Assembly (NCBI RefSeq): GCF_000002995.4 | Contig: NW_025062479.1 | Location: forward strand, 1,251,221 to 1,315,220 | DNA: 64,000 bases | Origin: Brugia malayi | Taxonomy: Eukaryota; Nematoda; Chromadorea; Rhabditida; Onchocercidae | Direction of reading: 5' to 3' | Part shown: piece by piece, positions 1 through 9,932 of the stretch | How the letters are laid out: each line of letters starts with the position of its first letter | Position numbering within the stretch: position 1 is the first letter of the stretch | Translations under genes and position numbers: made by a program | The notes under the pieces: model-generated | Told to the model about the DNA's origin: nothing | Seen by the model: only the letters and a program-made list of their open reading frames with translations | Databases searched by the model: none

Positions 1-1
1 A

Positions 2-853
2 CGTGGATATCCAAAATTAATATTAAGCGATAATGTAAGCCAATTTCAACTGGTATTCAAAACCATTATGGAAGAAAACGCTAATTTTTTGGCGACAAAG
101 GGTATGGTATGGCAAAATACTACACCAAGAGCACCATGGAGTGGTGGTGTATATGAAAGACTTATAGGACTCACAAAAAGGGCATTAAGAAGAGCAATAG
201 GAAGAAAACTTCTAAAGGAAAGAGAATTAATAACATTAATAGTTGAAATAGAAGGAATCCTTAATACTCGTCCATTAACTTATGTAGGGTTTGACGACTA
301 CAGAATCATACGCTCAATTGATTTTATATCACCTATCGCCTCATTAGATCTACCAATCAATTATGATAGTGATCAAGACGAATATACTCCTTATACAATA
401 AAGACTAAAGATAAACTAGTCAAGTATTGGATCAGTACTCATATCACATTAAATGTCTTTTGGAAGTTGTGGAAAGAAGAATACCTTATAAGTCTTAGAG
501 AACGTACACAAAGAGAATTAGCATCACCTAGAATAGTGGAAAAAAGAATACCACATGAAAATGAGATAGTATTATTAAATGAAGGAGAAATACCTCGTGA
601 TGAATGGAAATTAGGAAAGATAATAAAAATTAAACGAGGATGGGATGGAAAAATAAGAAGCGCAACAATAGAATCACCAACTGGAAAACAAATTGACCGA
701 TCAATAAATATGCTTTATCCTATGGAAATAGATGCTGCTGAAGATATAGAAGACAAAGTGGAAGATAAACCGGAAGAATCATTGCTAGACGAACCAGAAG
801 TGCTAAAAAATTACAAACTACGGTCGATTCAAAGGATAAGTCTAATCTTTTGA
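2..853 (+). CDS. BEL/Pao pol fragment: integrase core end plus C-terminal DUF5641-type domain
   Basis: The frame is open from base 2, so the true start is upstream. Integrase inserts retrotransposon cDNA into the genome. The second catalytic Asp is visible in LSDNVSQF near the start, and the catalytic Glu region in APWSGGVYERLIGLTK, as in BEL/Pao integrases. A basic C-terminal domain typical of this family follows, with tryptophans around WKLGKIIKIKRGWDGKIR, then an acidic tail. The stop is at 851-853. No internal stop was found, so this part is fairly young or conserved. The integrase zinc-binding domain and reverse transcriptase would be upstream. Family assignment rests on recognisable motifs, not a search. 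Confidence 0.88.
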   Translation, partial: RGYPKLILSDNVSQFQLVFKTIMEENANFLATKGMVWQNTTPRAPWSGGVYERLIGLTKRALRRAIGRKLLKERELITLIVEIEGILNTRPLTYVGFDDYRIIRSIDFISPIASLDLPINYDSDQDEYTPYTIKTKDKLVKYWISTHITLNVFWKLWKEEYLISLRERTQRELASPRIVEKRIPHENEIVLLNEGEIPRDEWKLGKIIKIKRGWDGKIRSATIESPTGKQIDRSINMLYPMEIDAAEDIEDKVEDKPEESLLDEPEVLKNYKLRSIQRISLIF

Positions 854-1089
854 TAAAAACTTTATCATTGATAACGATGATGTCGTTAATACCAAGACAG
901 GTATTAACAGCTGTAATTGAATTTCTGGAGTACCCTTTAATATTCCTGAAAATGGAATTGTGAAGAAATTATTAACAAAGATGCTACATATCACAAAGTG
1001 GATGTGTACACACGCATCCATGTAAGAAAAACAGCTATAAAATGTAACAACATTACACGGACTTTTTTTTTTTAGAATATTACTATGCA

Positions 1090-2328
1090 CGAAAGCTTTT
1101 TTTAGAATATCACTATCTGTAGTATCAGACCATACGTCTACTACTGCAACTTCCTCACAATTCTGCAGATATTTAAATGTTCGAAAACAAATGAATGGAA
1201 TTGGACTAATTCAATCTTCTCCTAATCAATGGATAACGAATAAGGAAATACAATACTCCTATGGATGTTTAGGAGTCAACTGTCAATCAACATCAAATTT
1301 CATATTAACCCAAGGAGAAATTCTCCTATACGATGGAAGAGGATTAGTCTCTAACCTTAACGATCCTTAACGATATAAAGGATTGTTTGACACAAAAGGG
1401 GGAATGTATAACAAATACTAACATTATCATATGGAATAACAACGATACAACCAATCATTGTTTGTATCGAAAGATCGGAAGATCTAAGGCTACAAAGTAT
1501 AACAAACACTTCATCATCGACGAGCTACAAGCATCGCTTATAATTAATGAAAACCCCCATATATTAAACATCAAAAATTGTTGATTCACCTCTCCACTTT
1601 TAATGCAAGGTGATATAGTTATTGAGGTAGACGTTGAAGATGATTCGAACTCTACTACAAAATTCAAACGAAGGATTATAAATAAACTATTAATGATGGA
1701 AAAGTTTCCTGACAAAAAGTTCGATCCTGAAAACGTAAAACTTCAATACCTTTTCGATTCACAAGAATTCATTCAACAACTCAAACAAACGCATCAAAGA
1801 AGTTGCCAAAACAGAAATAACTTATTACTGTTGATCAAATGGTTATCAATCAACAACCCTACACTTTCCGCGAAACTAATAATTCAAAGAAACGATGTGA
1901 TAGCTAAAAGAATTAACGGAAATTTGATGGTGGCTCCTTGCAAATCAGAACGACCGACAATCGAAAATATCGAATTCAAAAGAGATTTAATAAGTAAGTT
2001 TGAAATTGAAACAATTAACGCAGAATTAGAAATCCTGACTCAAAACCACGAAACAATCAATTCAATACCACATCAAATGAAGAATGAATTCTTTTGGCAA
2101 GAAATTTCTGAAGAAGGAGAAAAAATTATTGAACAAATGGAAAGGAAATTTAACGAAATTGTTCTACCGATAGAAGAAGAATTTGAAGACGTGATGATAA
2201 CACATTGGAAATTGATTTTTGTCTGTATAATTATCGTGACAATATTAACTATTTTAGTTATTATTAAGTGGAAATTTAAATTAATTCAATCTCTCCTTTG
2301 TAGTACTCCAAAACAAAGTTCAAATTAA
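1090..2328 (+). pseudogene. env-like glycoprotein gene of the BEL/Pao element, interrupted
   Basis: Between pol and the 3' LTR lies a region with open stretches in more than one frame, broken by stops near 1368 and 1581. Cys-containing segments such as YGCLGVNC occur near 1260-1285. The last open stretch (1603-2328) ends with a long helical region, a hydrophobic membrane segment (about 2209-2269, rich in Ile, Val and Leu) and a short basic tail of about 20 residues. That is the layout of a class of envelope proteins with a C-terminal anchor. Nematode BEL/Pao elements such as Cer7 and Tas are known to carry env-like genes. Stops and frame changes make this copy non-functional. The name is inferred from position and the anchor. 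Confidence 0.6.
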
Positions 2329-2482
2329 ACTACTATCATTACTCTCGCTATGGAATCATCACATACTCAATTCCTAACTAAAGAAGAAATCCCACCCATT
2401 AAACTCCATACATTTAGCTATATACCTCAAAATCACTCTCTCAAAATTACATCTTAAAACAATTTCTCTCCCGCTTTGGGTG

Positions 2483-2996
2483 TGTCGCGAATTATAATTT
2501 CGCGAAAACTTCTAACCAATTTTATAATATTTTATAATATCATAAATCATCTCTCCTTTTTAAATTGTAAACAATCTTACGTTTCAAAAACAATCTCTTC
2601 ATAAATTTGGCTTCTTAAGATTTATTACTCATGTTATTTTATGTGAAATTAGCCCTTATCATAATCTCTTATTTTTAAATTCCTTGTAAACACTACCAAT
2701 CCCTCTTCACTTTAATCTCTTCTTTGTAAACACTTCAAATTCTTCACACATGTGATTTTTATCTTAGACACACCCAATCCTCACTCATATAAATTCAATT
2801 CTAATAAACAAAAGGATTCATTGTCATTATTGTCAACTATTACTCTGATAACCAACCTCAATTTCCTCTTTTTATTATAAATTTCCTTTTTTATTGCTCA
2901 GATTATTAATAATACGTTTTCGTAAAAATAAAGATTTATTAATCTTACTGCTGTATTACAATTATTCGAGTATCCATCGACAAACCTTTCACGAGA
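2483..2996 (+). repeat. 3' LTR of the BEL/Pao element (LTR family A, short form)
   Basis: It begins TGTCGCGAATTATAATTTCG and shares long stretches with the LTR at 4356, for example TTTGGCTTCTTAAGATTTAT and the segment CACCCAATCCTCACTCATAT. The right end (CCTTTCACGAGA) is a decayed version of CCTTTCGCGACA seen at 5952-5963. It is about 0.5 kb, against 1.6 kb for the copies in the palindrome, so it lacks their SL1-containing insert. The exact right border is uncertain by about 10 bp. Confidence 0.75.
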
Positions 2997-4355
2997 GTCT
3001 TCTCATTTACTCTTCTCATGATATAAGAAAAATATCATCAGAAATGATAAATATTTAGCCCACAGTATCATTTTTTATGACAAGAAACTATATTGTAATA
3101 TAGCTAAACTTTAATTTCTGTATGAAAAAGGCTCATTAAACATGCTGGAAAAATAAGTAAAATGTGAATTGGGTTTTGTTGCTAATATCACTAAGAAGCA
3201 AAGTTATATAAAATATAATTAAAAGAACTAAACCCAGGACTGTTCGTTATAACAATAAACAGCCACTGGTACATAACATTTAGGAAACTTATTTTGTTAA
3301 AATAGTACACAGTTATTTTGTTTAGTTTACTCCTTAGTTCAAAAGTTGGTAATATTTACAGCAAAAAATTTAAGTACTTCAAAACAATAAAAATTCTCCA
3401 ATAACTTACACTGTAAGCCATCTAATGATGCACTCATTAGCTGGTAAAATTTTAATATCTTCATTTGTTTCATTAATTGTTCTACAATATTTTGAATAAC
3501 AAATGAATATGATCATTTAAATTGTGCATATAATGAATGCATCAAAGCTAATCAAACTTCGGTGTTACATTCGCAGCCAACTTATTAGCTTAAAATCTAA
3601 ATAAGCGATGAATGTACCTGAAATGAAGAAATTAATCAAATTACGACTGTGTGATACCTCACCAGAAAACGTTGTTTTTAAACAAGGTTCTACTTAACAT
3701 AAACCAAGACAAGCACAGATATTGAAAAAGCATTTATTATTTCAAACGGTAGAGAAGCAGTCGATATTTTTCAGTGCAATTCAAAGTTTATGAAAAATTC
3801 TCAACACCAATAACTTCAATATTTATGTCGTAAAATCTCATCTTGAGTAACTAGCTTTCAAAAATGAATAAATCACTGCTACCTGTAAACATGCACGTAT
3901 GAATCTGTATCACTTACTGTATATGGCGATATGATTTCCGATACGGTCCAGTTCGTTGCAAATCACTAACACCGGATGGATCAGTTGCACAAAGAAAGTG
4001 AACAATAGCACATGCTCACAACCACTACAATTTCGAACTAACTTCTTTAACACTTCTCTTAGTCATTATTATTCAAGCCAAGAAGTGAAATTTGATGAAA
4101 AAGAAAAAAAAATTCCATGGAGAAAAAATAAAATTTGTCAGACAATGCCCGTTGATTTGAAGCATTAGATGTTCTCAAATCCACAGCATGAATGGTCGAA
4201 ATCAAATCTTTTTCCAAATGGAATGTTTCTAAAAGATCGTAATTCCAAGCATAATAATGAATCAGAGTTTAAGGAATTATTAAAATTTCAAAAAAAAAAA
4301 AAGACGAAAATCTTACCATATGCTCTTTTTTGGATGGAATCCTAGTTTTACCACC
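2997..4355. other. Intergenic spacer between two LTR structures
   Basis: AT-rich DNA of about 1.36 kb. The open frames present are short, lack codon structure and match no family I recognise. I see no LTR, tRNA or exon series here. Confidence 0.5.
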
Positions 4356-4788
4356 TGTCGCGAATTATAATTTCGCGAAAACTTTGACCAAAATAATAAG
4401 ATAAATAAAAAAATAAGGTTAAAAGAAGAACTATTAAAAGTAATCAATCATTTTTAAATTGTAAACAATCTTACGGCATCATAAATCATCTCTCCATAAA
4501 TTTGGCTTCTTAAGATTTATTACTCATGTGATTTTATGTGAAATTAGCCCCTATCATAATTTCTTATTTTAAATTCCTTGTAAACACTCCCAACCCCTAT
4601 GTAAAAGCAAATTTAGAATTTCTTTCTTAATGCCCTGTTTCCATGTGAAACAAAATAGGTTTTCTTTCTTGATAGTTCAGATCGTTGACTTCTTTGTCTT
4701 CGATACTGATAGATTCTCGAATCTGTACTGGTACCGTTCTGTGTACGTGTACTGTGGGAGTCTTCGTAAAACACTTTATTATTCAAAC

Positions 4789-4810
4789 CTCAAACTTGGG
4801 TAATTAAACC
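4789..4810 (-). other. Exact nematode SL1 spliced-leader sequence, copy 1
   Basis: The minus strand reads GGTTTAATTACCC followed by AAGTTTGAG, identical to the conserved 22-nt SL1. The next bases are GTTTGAATAATAAAG, not the SL RNA body, so it is not an obvious SL RNA gene. It lies inside LTR A in antisense orientation. Confidence 0.93.
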
Positions 4811-5325
4811 ACAGATTAACATTAAAAATTATACAACATTACAATAATGAATTGATAAATAACACACAAATGTAACTTAATTATAAAACATTTAAAGATA
4901 TAAGCAAGCTAGACACCTCACAATCAAGCCATACCAAACAAGGAACTATAATGAATGGCTTTATAAGGAAGAAAATTGGGAGGGATTTTATGAATGCTAA
5001 GGTTACAAAGCGGATTAAAATCACTTAAAACACTAGCCTTTGTTCATTACGTTATAGCTTCCCATTGTGGCGACACCCTCACATATGTGATTTTATCATA
5101 TACACACTTAACCTTCTACATGTATGATCTTATTGTAAACACTTCAAAATTCCTCACATATGTGATTTTATTATAGACACGCCCAATCCTCACCCATATA
5201 AATGCAATCTTGATAAACAAGAGTTTATTGTCGACTATAACCTTCATAATAAAACTCTATTTCCTTCAATTTTATAAATTCACATATGTGATTTTATATG
5301 TGATTTTATTATAGATTATTCAAAC

Positions 5326-5347
5326 CTCAAACTTGGGTAATTAAACC
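5326..5347 (-). other. Exact SL1 sequence, copy 2
   Basis: Same 22 nt as copy 1, in the second unit of the LTR duplication. Sequence upstream of SL1 is shared with copy 1. Downstream only about 12 nt (GTTTGAATAAT) are shared before the copies differ. Confidence 0.93.
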
Positions 5348-5971
5348 ACAGATTAACACTAAAAATTATACAACATTACAATAATGAATTGATAAATAAC
5401 ACACAAATGTAACTTAATTATAAAACATTTAAAGATATAAGCAAGCTAGACACCTCACAATCAAGCCATACCAAACAAGGAACTATAATGAATGGCTTTA
5501 TAAGGAAGAAAATTGGAAGGGATTTTATTGAATGCTAAGGTTACAAAGCGGATTAAAGTCACTTAAAACAATAGCCTTTGTTCATTACGTTATAGCTTCG
5601 CCATTGTGGCGACACCCTCACATATGTGATTTTATTATAGACACGCCCAATCCTCACCCATGTGATTTTATCATAGGCACGCCCAATCCCCACTCATATA
5701 AATGCAATCTTGATAAACAAGAGTTTATTGTCGACTATAACCTTCATAATAAAACTCTATTTCCTTCAATTTTATAAATTCTATTTCTACTGATCAGATT
5801 ACTGTTTTGTAAGAATAAAAAATTACAATAATTTCTCTGCTATATTATAAACAACAGCGTATTTCACCTTTTACTATCTTTAACGCTCCGAGCGGAACAC
5901 AACAATCAACGTAAGTCCATTTAACTTTTATATTTCACGAATTAAAGACAACCTTTCGCGACAAAATTTTT

Positions 5972-5989
5972 TGGTGCCAAGAGCCGGGA
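5972..5989 (+). other. Primer-binding site A (left arm)
   Basis: TGGTGCCAAGAGCCGGGA begins 8 nt after the end of LTR A. The TGG start and position fit complementarity to a tRNA 3' end (CCA), the primer for minus-strand cDNA. I do not assign the tRNA species. Confidence 0.75.
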
Positions 5990-6028
5990 TTGTATCCTTT
6001 TCCTTGCTCAGGTTTGGTAATTATAGGT

Positions 6029-6813
6029 TTAATATTGATTTGAGAGTGAATGTTGGCAGTTTCTAATCTGCTCATTCACATTAACTAAGTTTGTCAAAAA
6101 GTTTCTTAATTTGAGAATTGACCAATGCATATCCTTTTTCTTTCGTCTATATATTTTATTTGATATCCATGATGGTAATTTACTCTCGATCAAAATTTCG
6201 ATATTTGAATGTTCGAGGCTTTCTCCTAAAGCTTCTCGTTCTATTTTCTCAATAGTTCCAATCCATTCTTGTTCATTTCTATTAATTGACTGGAGCTCAT
6301 TGTATAGTAATGTCGTTTTCCTTTGAGGCATGAGTACAAATAATTCAGTTTTTGGACTTCTGGAATTGCTTGTGTGTGGACTGTTGCGTTAAAACTGCTC
6401 CAAAATTGTCGCCATTGTCTAGCGTCTCCATCGAAAGTAGGGAGCGATAAATGAGGAAGATTTACATTAATATTTGAAGGAATAAATTTTACCTCTTCTT
6501 TTGCCTGTTTGCTTGTCAACTCCTTTGAGAGTTGCGTTAAGTTTTGGTCAGCTTCATCCTTGTGCATTATTAGTGTTATTATCGCTCCCCTTCCTTCGTG
6601 CAATAATTGAAATATTCTTTGGTCGCCTTCTGTTACTGCTTTGTATTTTTCTTCTTCTTCTCTTCTTTTCATTGTGACGATTTGTTGAGTGTATGTGAAC
6701 CATTTATCATTGATAGAATTAAGCGTAGTTACGCATAATTGGATTCCTCGAAGTTTATCTTCGAATAATTTTTTTCTTATTATATAAAAATCTTCTTTTT
6801 CTTCTATTGTCAT
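6029..6813 (-). pseudogene. BEL/Pao gag fragment (left arm, mirror of 7908-8692)
   Basis: Reads from 6813 down to 6241 in one frame and continues in another frame to 6029. It is identical in translation to the right-arm copy, where the domain description is given. It runs head-on into LTR A and its PBS, an arrangement that cannot produce a normal gag-pol. Confidence 0.85.
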
Positions 6814-6918
6814 ACTTGATTCTGGAGATTTGATCTCCAGTTAATTTATTTCTTTAAGAAGATTGACTAACTTTTCTTTTGCCGGTTAAAGGCTTGCAAT
6901 AATGTTGCTTGACATGAT

Positions 6919-6936
6919 TCCCGGCTCGTGGCACCA
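6919..6936 (-). other. Primer-binding site B (left arm)
   Basis: The minus strand reads TGGTGCCACGAGCCGGGA, 5 nt after an LTR end CCACGACA. It differs from PBS A at one position (C for A). It faces PBS A, about 0.95 kb away. Confidence 0.75.
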
Positions 6937-6941
6937 AATTT

Positions 6942-7061
6942 TGTCGTGGAAAATTTGATCGTTTAATTACTAATTTTGGGAGAGGTTTTGATCGCAGGGA
7001 GATTCGTTGGATGTGTATACATACGTGAGATAACAGAGAAATAAACCAATTTCTTTACTAG
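6942..7061 (-). repeat. LTR family B, 3' portion (left arm, minus copy)
   Basis: Minus-strand LTR end with GCGATCAAAACCTCTCCCAA and the terminus CCACGACA, next to PBS B. A second, slightly diverged copy in opposite orientation lies at 7165-7277, so a small inverted repeat is nested in the arm. Confidence 0.7.
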
Positions 7062-7164
7062 CAGAAGTGACAGGACAATACGTTGATGGAGAACAATTGA
7101 AATTGAATTCGTCTGGTTCTTGATAACAAATTACACACACACACATTCTTTTAACAAGGATAAT

Positions 7165-7277
7165 AAAGAAATTGGTTTATTTCTCTGTTACCCCACGTAT
7201 TTACACATCCAACAAATCTTCCTGCGATCAAAATCTCTCCCAAAATTGATAATTAAACGATCAAATCTTCCACGACA
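7165..7277 (+). repeat. LTR family B, 3' portion (left arm, plus copy)
   Basis: Resembles the mirror of 6942-7061 with scattered substitutions (ACCCCACGTATTTACAC against ATCTCACGTATGTATACAC). Its last ~44 bp, including the CCACGACA terminus, lie in the unique spacer. The mirrored copy on the right lacks them. Confidence 0.7.
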
Positions 7278-7487
7278 ACATACACTAGAATATTATAGTA
7301 GGCACCCGTCACAATGTCATTGTAAAACCTATTGTTAAAGTAACTCATTATTATATCTAAACAATTTATACTTTGTACAAAAATGTCTAATTATAAACCA
7401 CTCGTCTAATTATAAAACACGTCTTAACACATATAATGTAAGATATAATTGCTGTATAAGGGTCACTCTTGTTAAAAGAATTTAAGG
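7234..7487. other. Asymmetric spacer of the palindrome
   Basis: About 254 bp that do not mirror each other. The left part finishes LTR B. The rest is AT-rich sequence without a recognisable gene. The right end carries CTTGTTAAAAGAAT (7468-7481), also present in the right arm at 7563-7576, a possible footprint of the rearrangement. Confidence 0.8.
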
Positions 7488-7556
7488 TTTTGATCGCAGG
7501 AAGATTTGTTGGATGTGTAAATACGTGGGGTAACAGAGAAATAAACCAATTTCTTT
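7488..7556 (-). repeat. LTR family B fragment, truncated (right arm, minus copy)
   Basis: Mirror of 7165-7233. It stops at CCTGCGATCAAAACC, where the spacer begins, so the LTR terminus is missing on this side. Confidence 0.65.
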
Positions 7557-7659
7557 ATTATCCTTGTTAAAAGAATGTGTGTGTGTGTAATTTGTTATCA
7601 AGAACCAGACGAATTCAATTTCAATTGTTCTCCATCAACGTATTGTCCTGTCACTTCTG

Positions 7660-7779
7660 CTAGTAAAGAAATTGGTTTATTTCTCTGTTATCTCACGTAT
7701 GTATACACATCCAACGAATCTCCCTGCGATCAAAACCTCTCCCAAAATTAGTAATTAAACGATCAAATTTTCCACGACA
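7660..7779 (+). repeat. LTR family B, 3' portion (right arm, plus copy)
   Basis: Ends in CCACGACA at 7779, then 5 nt, then PBS B. Mirror of 6942-7061. Confidence 0.7.
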
Positions 7780-7784
7780 AAATT

Positions 7785-7802
7785 TGGTGCCACGAGCCGG
7801 GA
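7785..7802 (+). other. Primer-binding site B (right arm)
   Basis: TGGTGCCACGAGCCGGGA just after the LTR B terminus. Mirror of 6919-6936. The gag start codon follows about 105 nt downstream, the normal LTR-PBS-gag order. Confidence 0.75.
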
Positions 7803-7907
7803 ATCATGTCAAGCAACATTATTGCAAGCCTTTAACCGGCAAAAGAAAAGTTAGTCAATCTTCTTAAAGAAATAAATTAACTGGAGATCAAATCTCCAGA
7901 ATCAAGT

Positions 7908-8692
7908 ATGACAATAGAAGAAAAAGAAGATTTTTATATAATAAGAAAAAAATTATTCGAAGATAAACTTCGAGGAATCCAATTATGCGTAACTACGCTT
8001 AATTCTATCAATGATAAATGGTTCACATACACTCAACAAATCGTCACAATGAAAAGAAGAGAAGAAGAAGAAAAATACAAAGCAGTAACAGAAGGCGACC
8101 AAAGAATATTTCAATTATTGCACGAAGGAAGGGGAGCGATAATAACACTAATAATGCACAAGGATGAAGCTGACCAAAACTTAACGCAACTCTCAAAGGA
8201 GTTGACAAGCAAACAGGCAAAAGAAGAGGTAAAATTTATTCCTTCAAATATTAATGTAAATCTTCCTCATTTATCGCTCCCTACTTTCGATGGAGACGCT
8301 AGACAATGGCGACAATTTTGGAGCAGTTTTAACGCAACAGTCCACACACAAGCAATTCCAGAAGTCCAAAAACTGAATTATTTGTACTCATGCCTCAAAG
8401 GAAAACGACATTACTATACAATGAGCTCCAGTCAATTAATAGAAATGAACAAGAATGGATTGGAACTATTGAGAAAATAGAACGAGAAGCTTTAGGAGAA
8501 AGCCTCGAACATTCAAATATCGAAATTTTGATCGAGAGTAAATTACCATCATGGATATCAAATAAAATATATAGACGAAAGAAAAAGGATATGCATTGGT
8601 CAATTCTCAAATTAAGAAACTTTTTGACAAACTTAGTTAATGTGAATGAGCAGATTAGAAACTGCCAACATTCACTCTCAAATCAATATTAA
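7908..8692 (+). pseudogene. BEL/Pao gag, truncated and frameshifted (right arm)
   Basis: Starts with ATG at 7908 after LTR B and PBS B. The first frame runs 190 residues to 8480 and includes LPTFDGDARQWRQFW, the signature of the DUF1759-type gag region of BEL/Pao elements. It is followed by a conserved NYLYSCLKGK stretch. The domain then continues in the +2 frame (about 8390-8692, with LLYNELQSINRNEQEWIGTI). A small deletion or frameshift near 8400-8420 therefore broke the gene. No zinc knuckle, protease or pol follows: the reading frame ends at 8692 and the DNA runs into PBS A and LTR A in reverse. Gag would form the capsid in an intact element; here it is a remnant. Confidence 0.85.
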
Positions 8693-8731
8693 ACCTATAA
8701 TTACCAAACCTGAGCAAGGAAAAGGATACAA

Positions 8732-8749
8732 TCCCGGCTCTTGGCACCA
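8732..8749 (-). other. Primer-binding site A (right arm)
   Basis: Mirror of 5972-5989, next to the LTR A end at 8758. Confidence 0.75.
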
Positions 8750-9373
8750 AAAAATTTTGTCGCGAAAGGTTGTCTTTAATTCGTGAAATATAAAAGTTAA
8801 ATGGACTTACGTTGATTGTTGTGTTCCGCTCGGAGCGTTAAAGATAGTAAAAGGTGAAATACGCTGTTGTTTATAATATAGCAGAGAAATTATTGTAATT
8901 TTTTATTCTTACAAAACAGTAATCTGATCAGTAGAAATAGAATTTATAAAATTGAAGGAAATAGAGTTTTATTATGAAGGTTATAGTCGACAATAAACTC
9001 TTGTTTATCAAGATTGCATTTATATGAGTGGGGATTGGGCGTGCCTATGATAAAATCACATGGGTGAGGATTGGGCGTGTCTATAATAAAATCACATATG
9101 TGAGGGTGTCGCCACAATGGCGAAGCTATAACGTAATGAACAAAGGCTATTGTTTTAAGTGACTTTAATCCGCTTTGTAACCTTAGCATTCAATAAAATC
9201 CCTTCCAATTTTCTTCCTTATAAAGCCATTCATTATAGTTCCTTGTTTGGTATGGCTTGATTGTGAGGTGTCTAGCTTGCTTATATCTTTAAATGTTTTA
9301 TAATTAAGTTACATTTGTGTGTTATTTATCAATTCATTATTGTAATGTTGTATAATTTTTAGTGTTAATCTGT

Positions 9374-9395
9374 GGTTTAATTACCCAAGTTTGAG
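9374..9395 (+). other. Exact SL1 sequence, copy 3 (mirror of copy 2)
   Basis: Reads GGTTTAATTACCC then AAGTTTGAG on the plus strand, inside the inverted LTR A. Confidence 0.93.
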
Positions 9396-9910
9396 GTTTG
9401 AATAATCTATAATAAAATCACATATAAAATCACATATGTGAATTTATAAAATTGAAGGAAATAGAGTTTTATTATGAAGGTTATAGTCGACAATAAACTC
9501 TTGTTTATCAAGATTGCATTTATATGGGTGAGGATTGGGCGTGTCTATAATAAAATCACATATGTGAGGAATTTTGAAGTGTTTACAATAAGATCATACA
9601 TGTAGAAGGTTAAGTGTGTATATGATAAAATCACATATGTGAGGGTGTCGCCACAATGGGAAGCTATAACGTAATGAACAAAGGCTAGTGTTTTAAGTGA
9701 TTTTAATCCGCTTTGTAACCTTAGCATTCATAAAATCCCTCCCAATTTTCTTCCTTATAAAGCCATTCATTATAGTTCCTTGTTTGGTATGGCTTGATTG
9801 TGAGGTGTCTAGCTTGCTTATATCTTTAAATGTTTTATAATTAAGTTACATTTGTGTGTTATTTATCAATTCATTATTGTAATGTTGTATAATTTTTAAT
9901 GTTAATCTGT

Positions 9911-9932
9911 GGTTTAATTACCCAAGTTTGAG
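9911..9932 (+). other. Exact SL1 sequence, copy 4 (mirror of copy 1)
   Basis: Exact 22 nt, followed by GTTTGAATAATAAAGTG and about 200 nt that are not found after copies 2 and 3. Confidence 0.93.

Larger units (their letters stand above)
1..2996 (+). mobile_element. BEL/Pao LTR retrotransposon, 3' half (5' end outside window)
   Basis: In order the segment holds the C-terminal part of pol (integrase), a broken env-like gene and a 3' LTR. The LTR starts with TGTCGCGA at 2483 and ends in a degraded form of the TCGCGACA terminus near 2996. The same LTR family recurs at 4356 and, inverted, at 10340. The 5' LTR, gag and most of pol lie upstream of the window, so completeness cannot be judged. The env-like stops argue that this copy is dead. 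Confidence 0.85.
4782..5640 (+). repeat. Internal direct duplication inside LTR A (left arm)
   Basis: Two copies, offset by about 537 bp, share the SL1 complement, the flank CACAGATTAACA and the segment AATGCTAAGGTTACAAAGCG (near 4992 and 5530). They differ by a few substitutions and small indels, for example an extra C in GCTTCGCCATTGTGGC. The mirrored pair lies at about 9081-9939. Confidence 0.8.
4356..5963 (+). repeat. LTR family A, long form (left arm)
   Basis: It starts TGTCGCGA and ends TCGCGACA, a perfect 8-bp inverted terminal repeat. A primer-binding site follows 8 nt later. At 1608 bp it is about three times the copy at 2483. The extra DNA includes a partial duplication (about 4782-5090 resembles about 5319-5640) and several copies of a motif around CACATATGTGATTTTAT. 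Two SL1 sequences lie in it on the minus strand. Confidence 0.82.

Noticed and set aside
4789..5347. SL1 copies as functional SL RNA genes
   Set aside because: The bases after SL1 are GTTTGAATAAT rather than an SL RNA body, I see no Sm-binding site in the following ~100 nt, and no 5S rRNA gene is near.
4994..5777. Short plus-strand frames beginning MLRLQSGLKSLKT, present twice per arm
   Set aside because: They recur only because the LTR segment is duplicated and mirrored. The two versions diverge after ~25 residues and lie inside LTR DNA.
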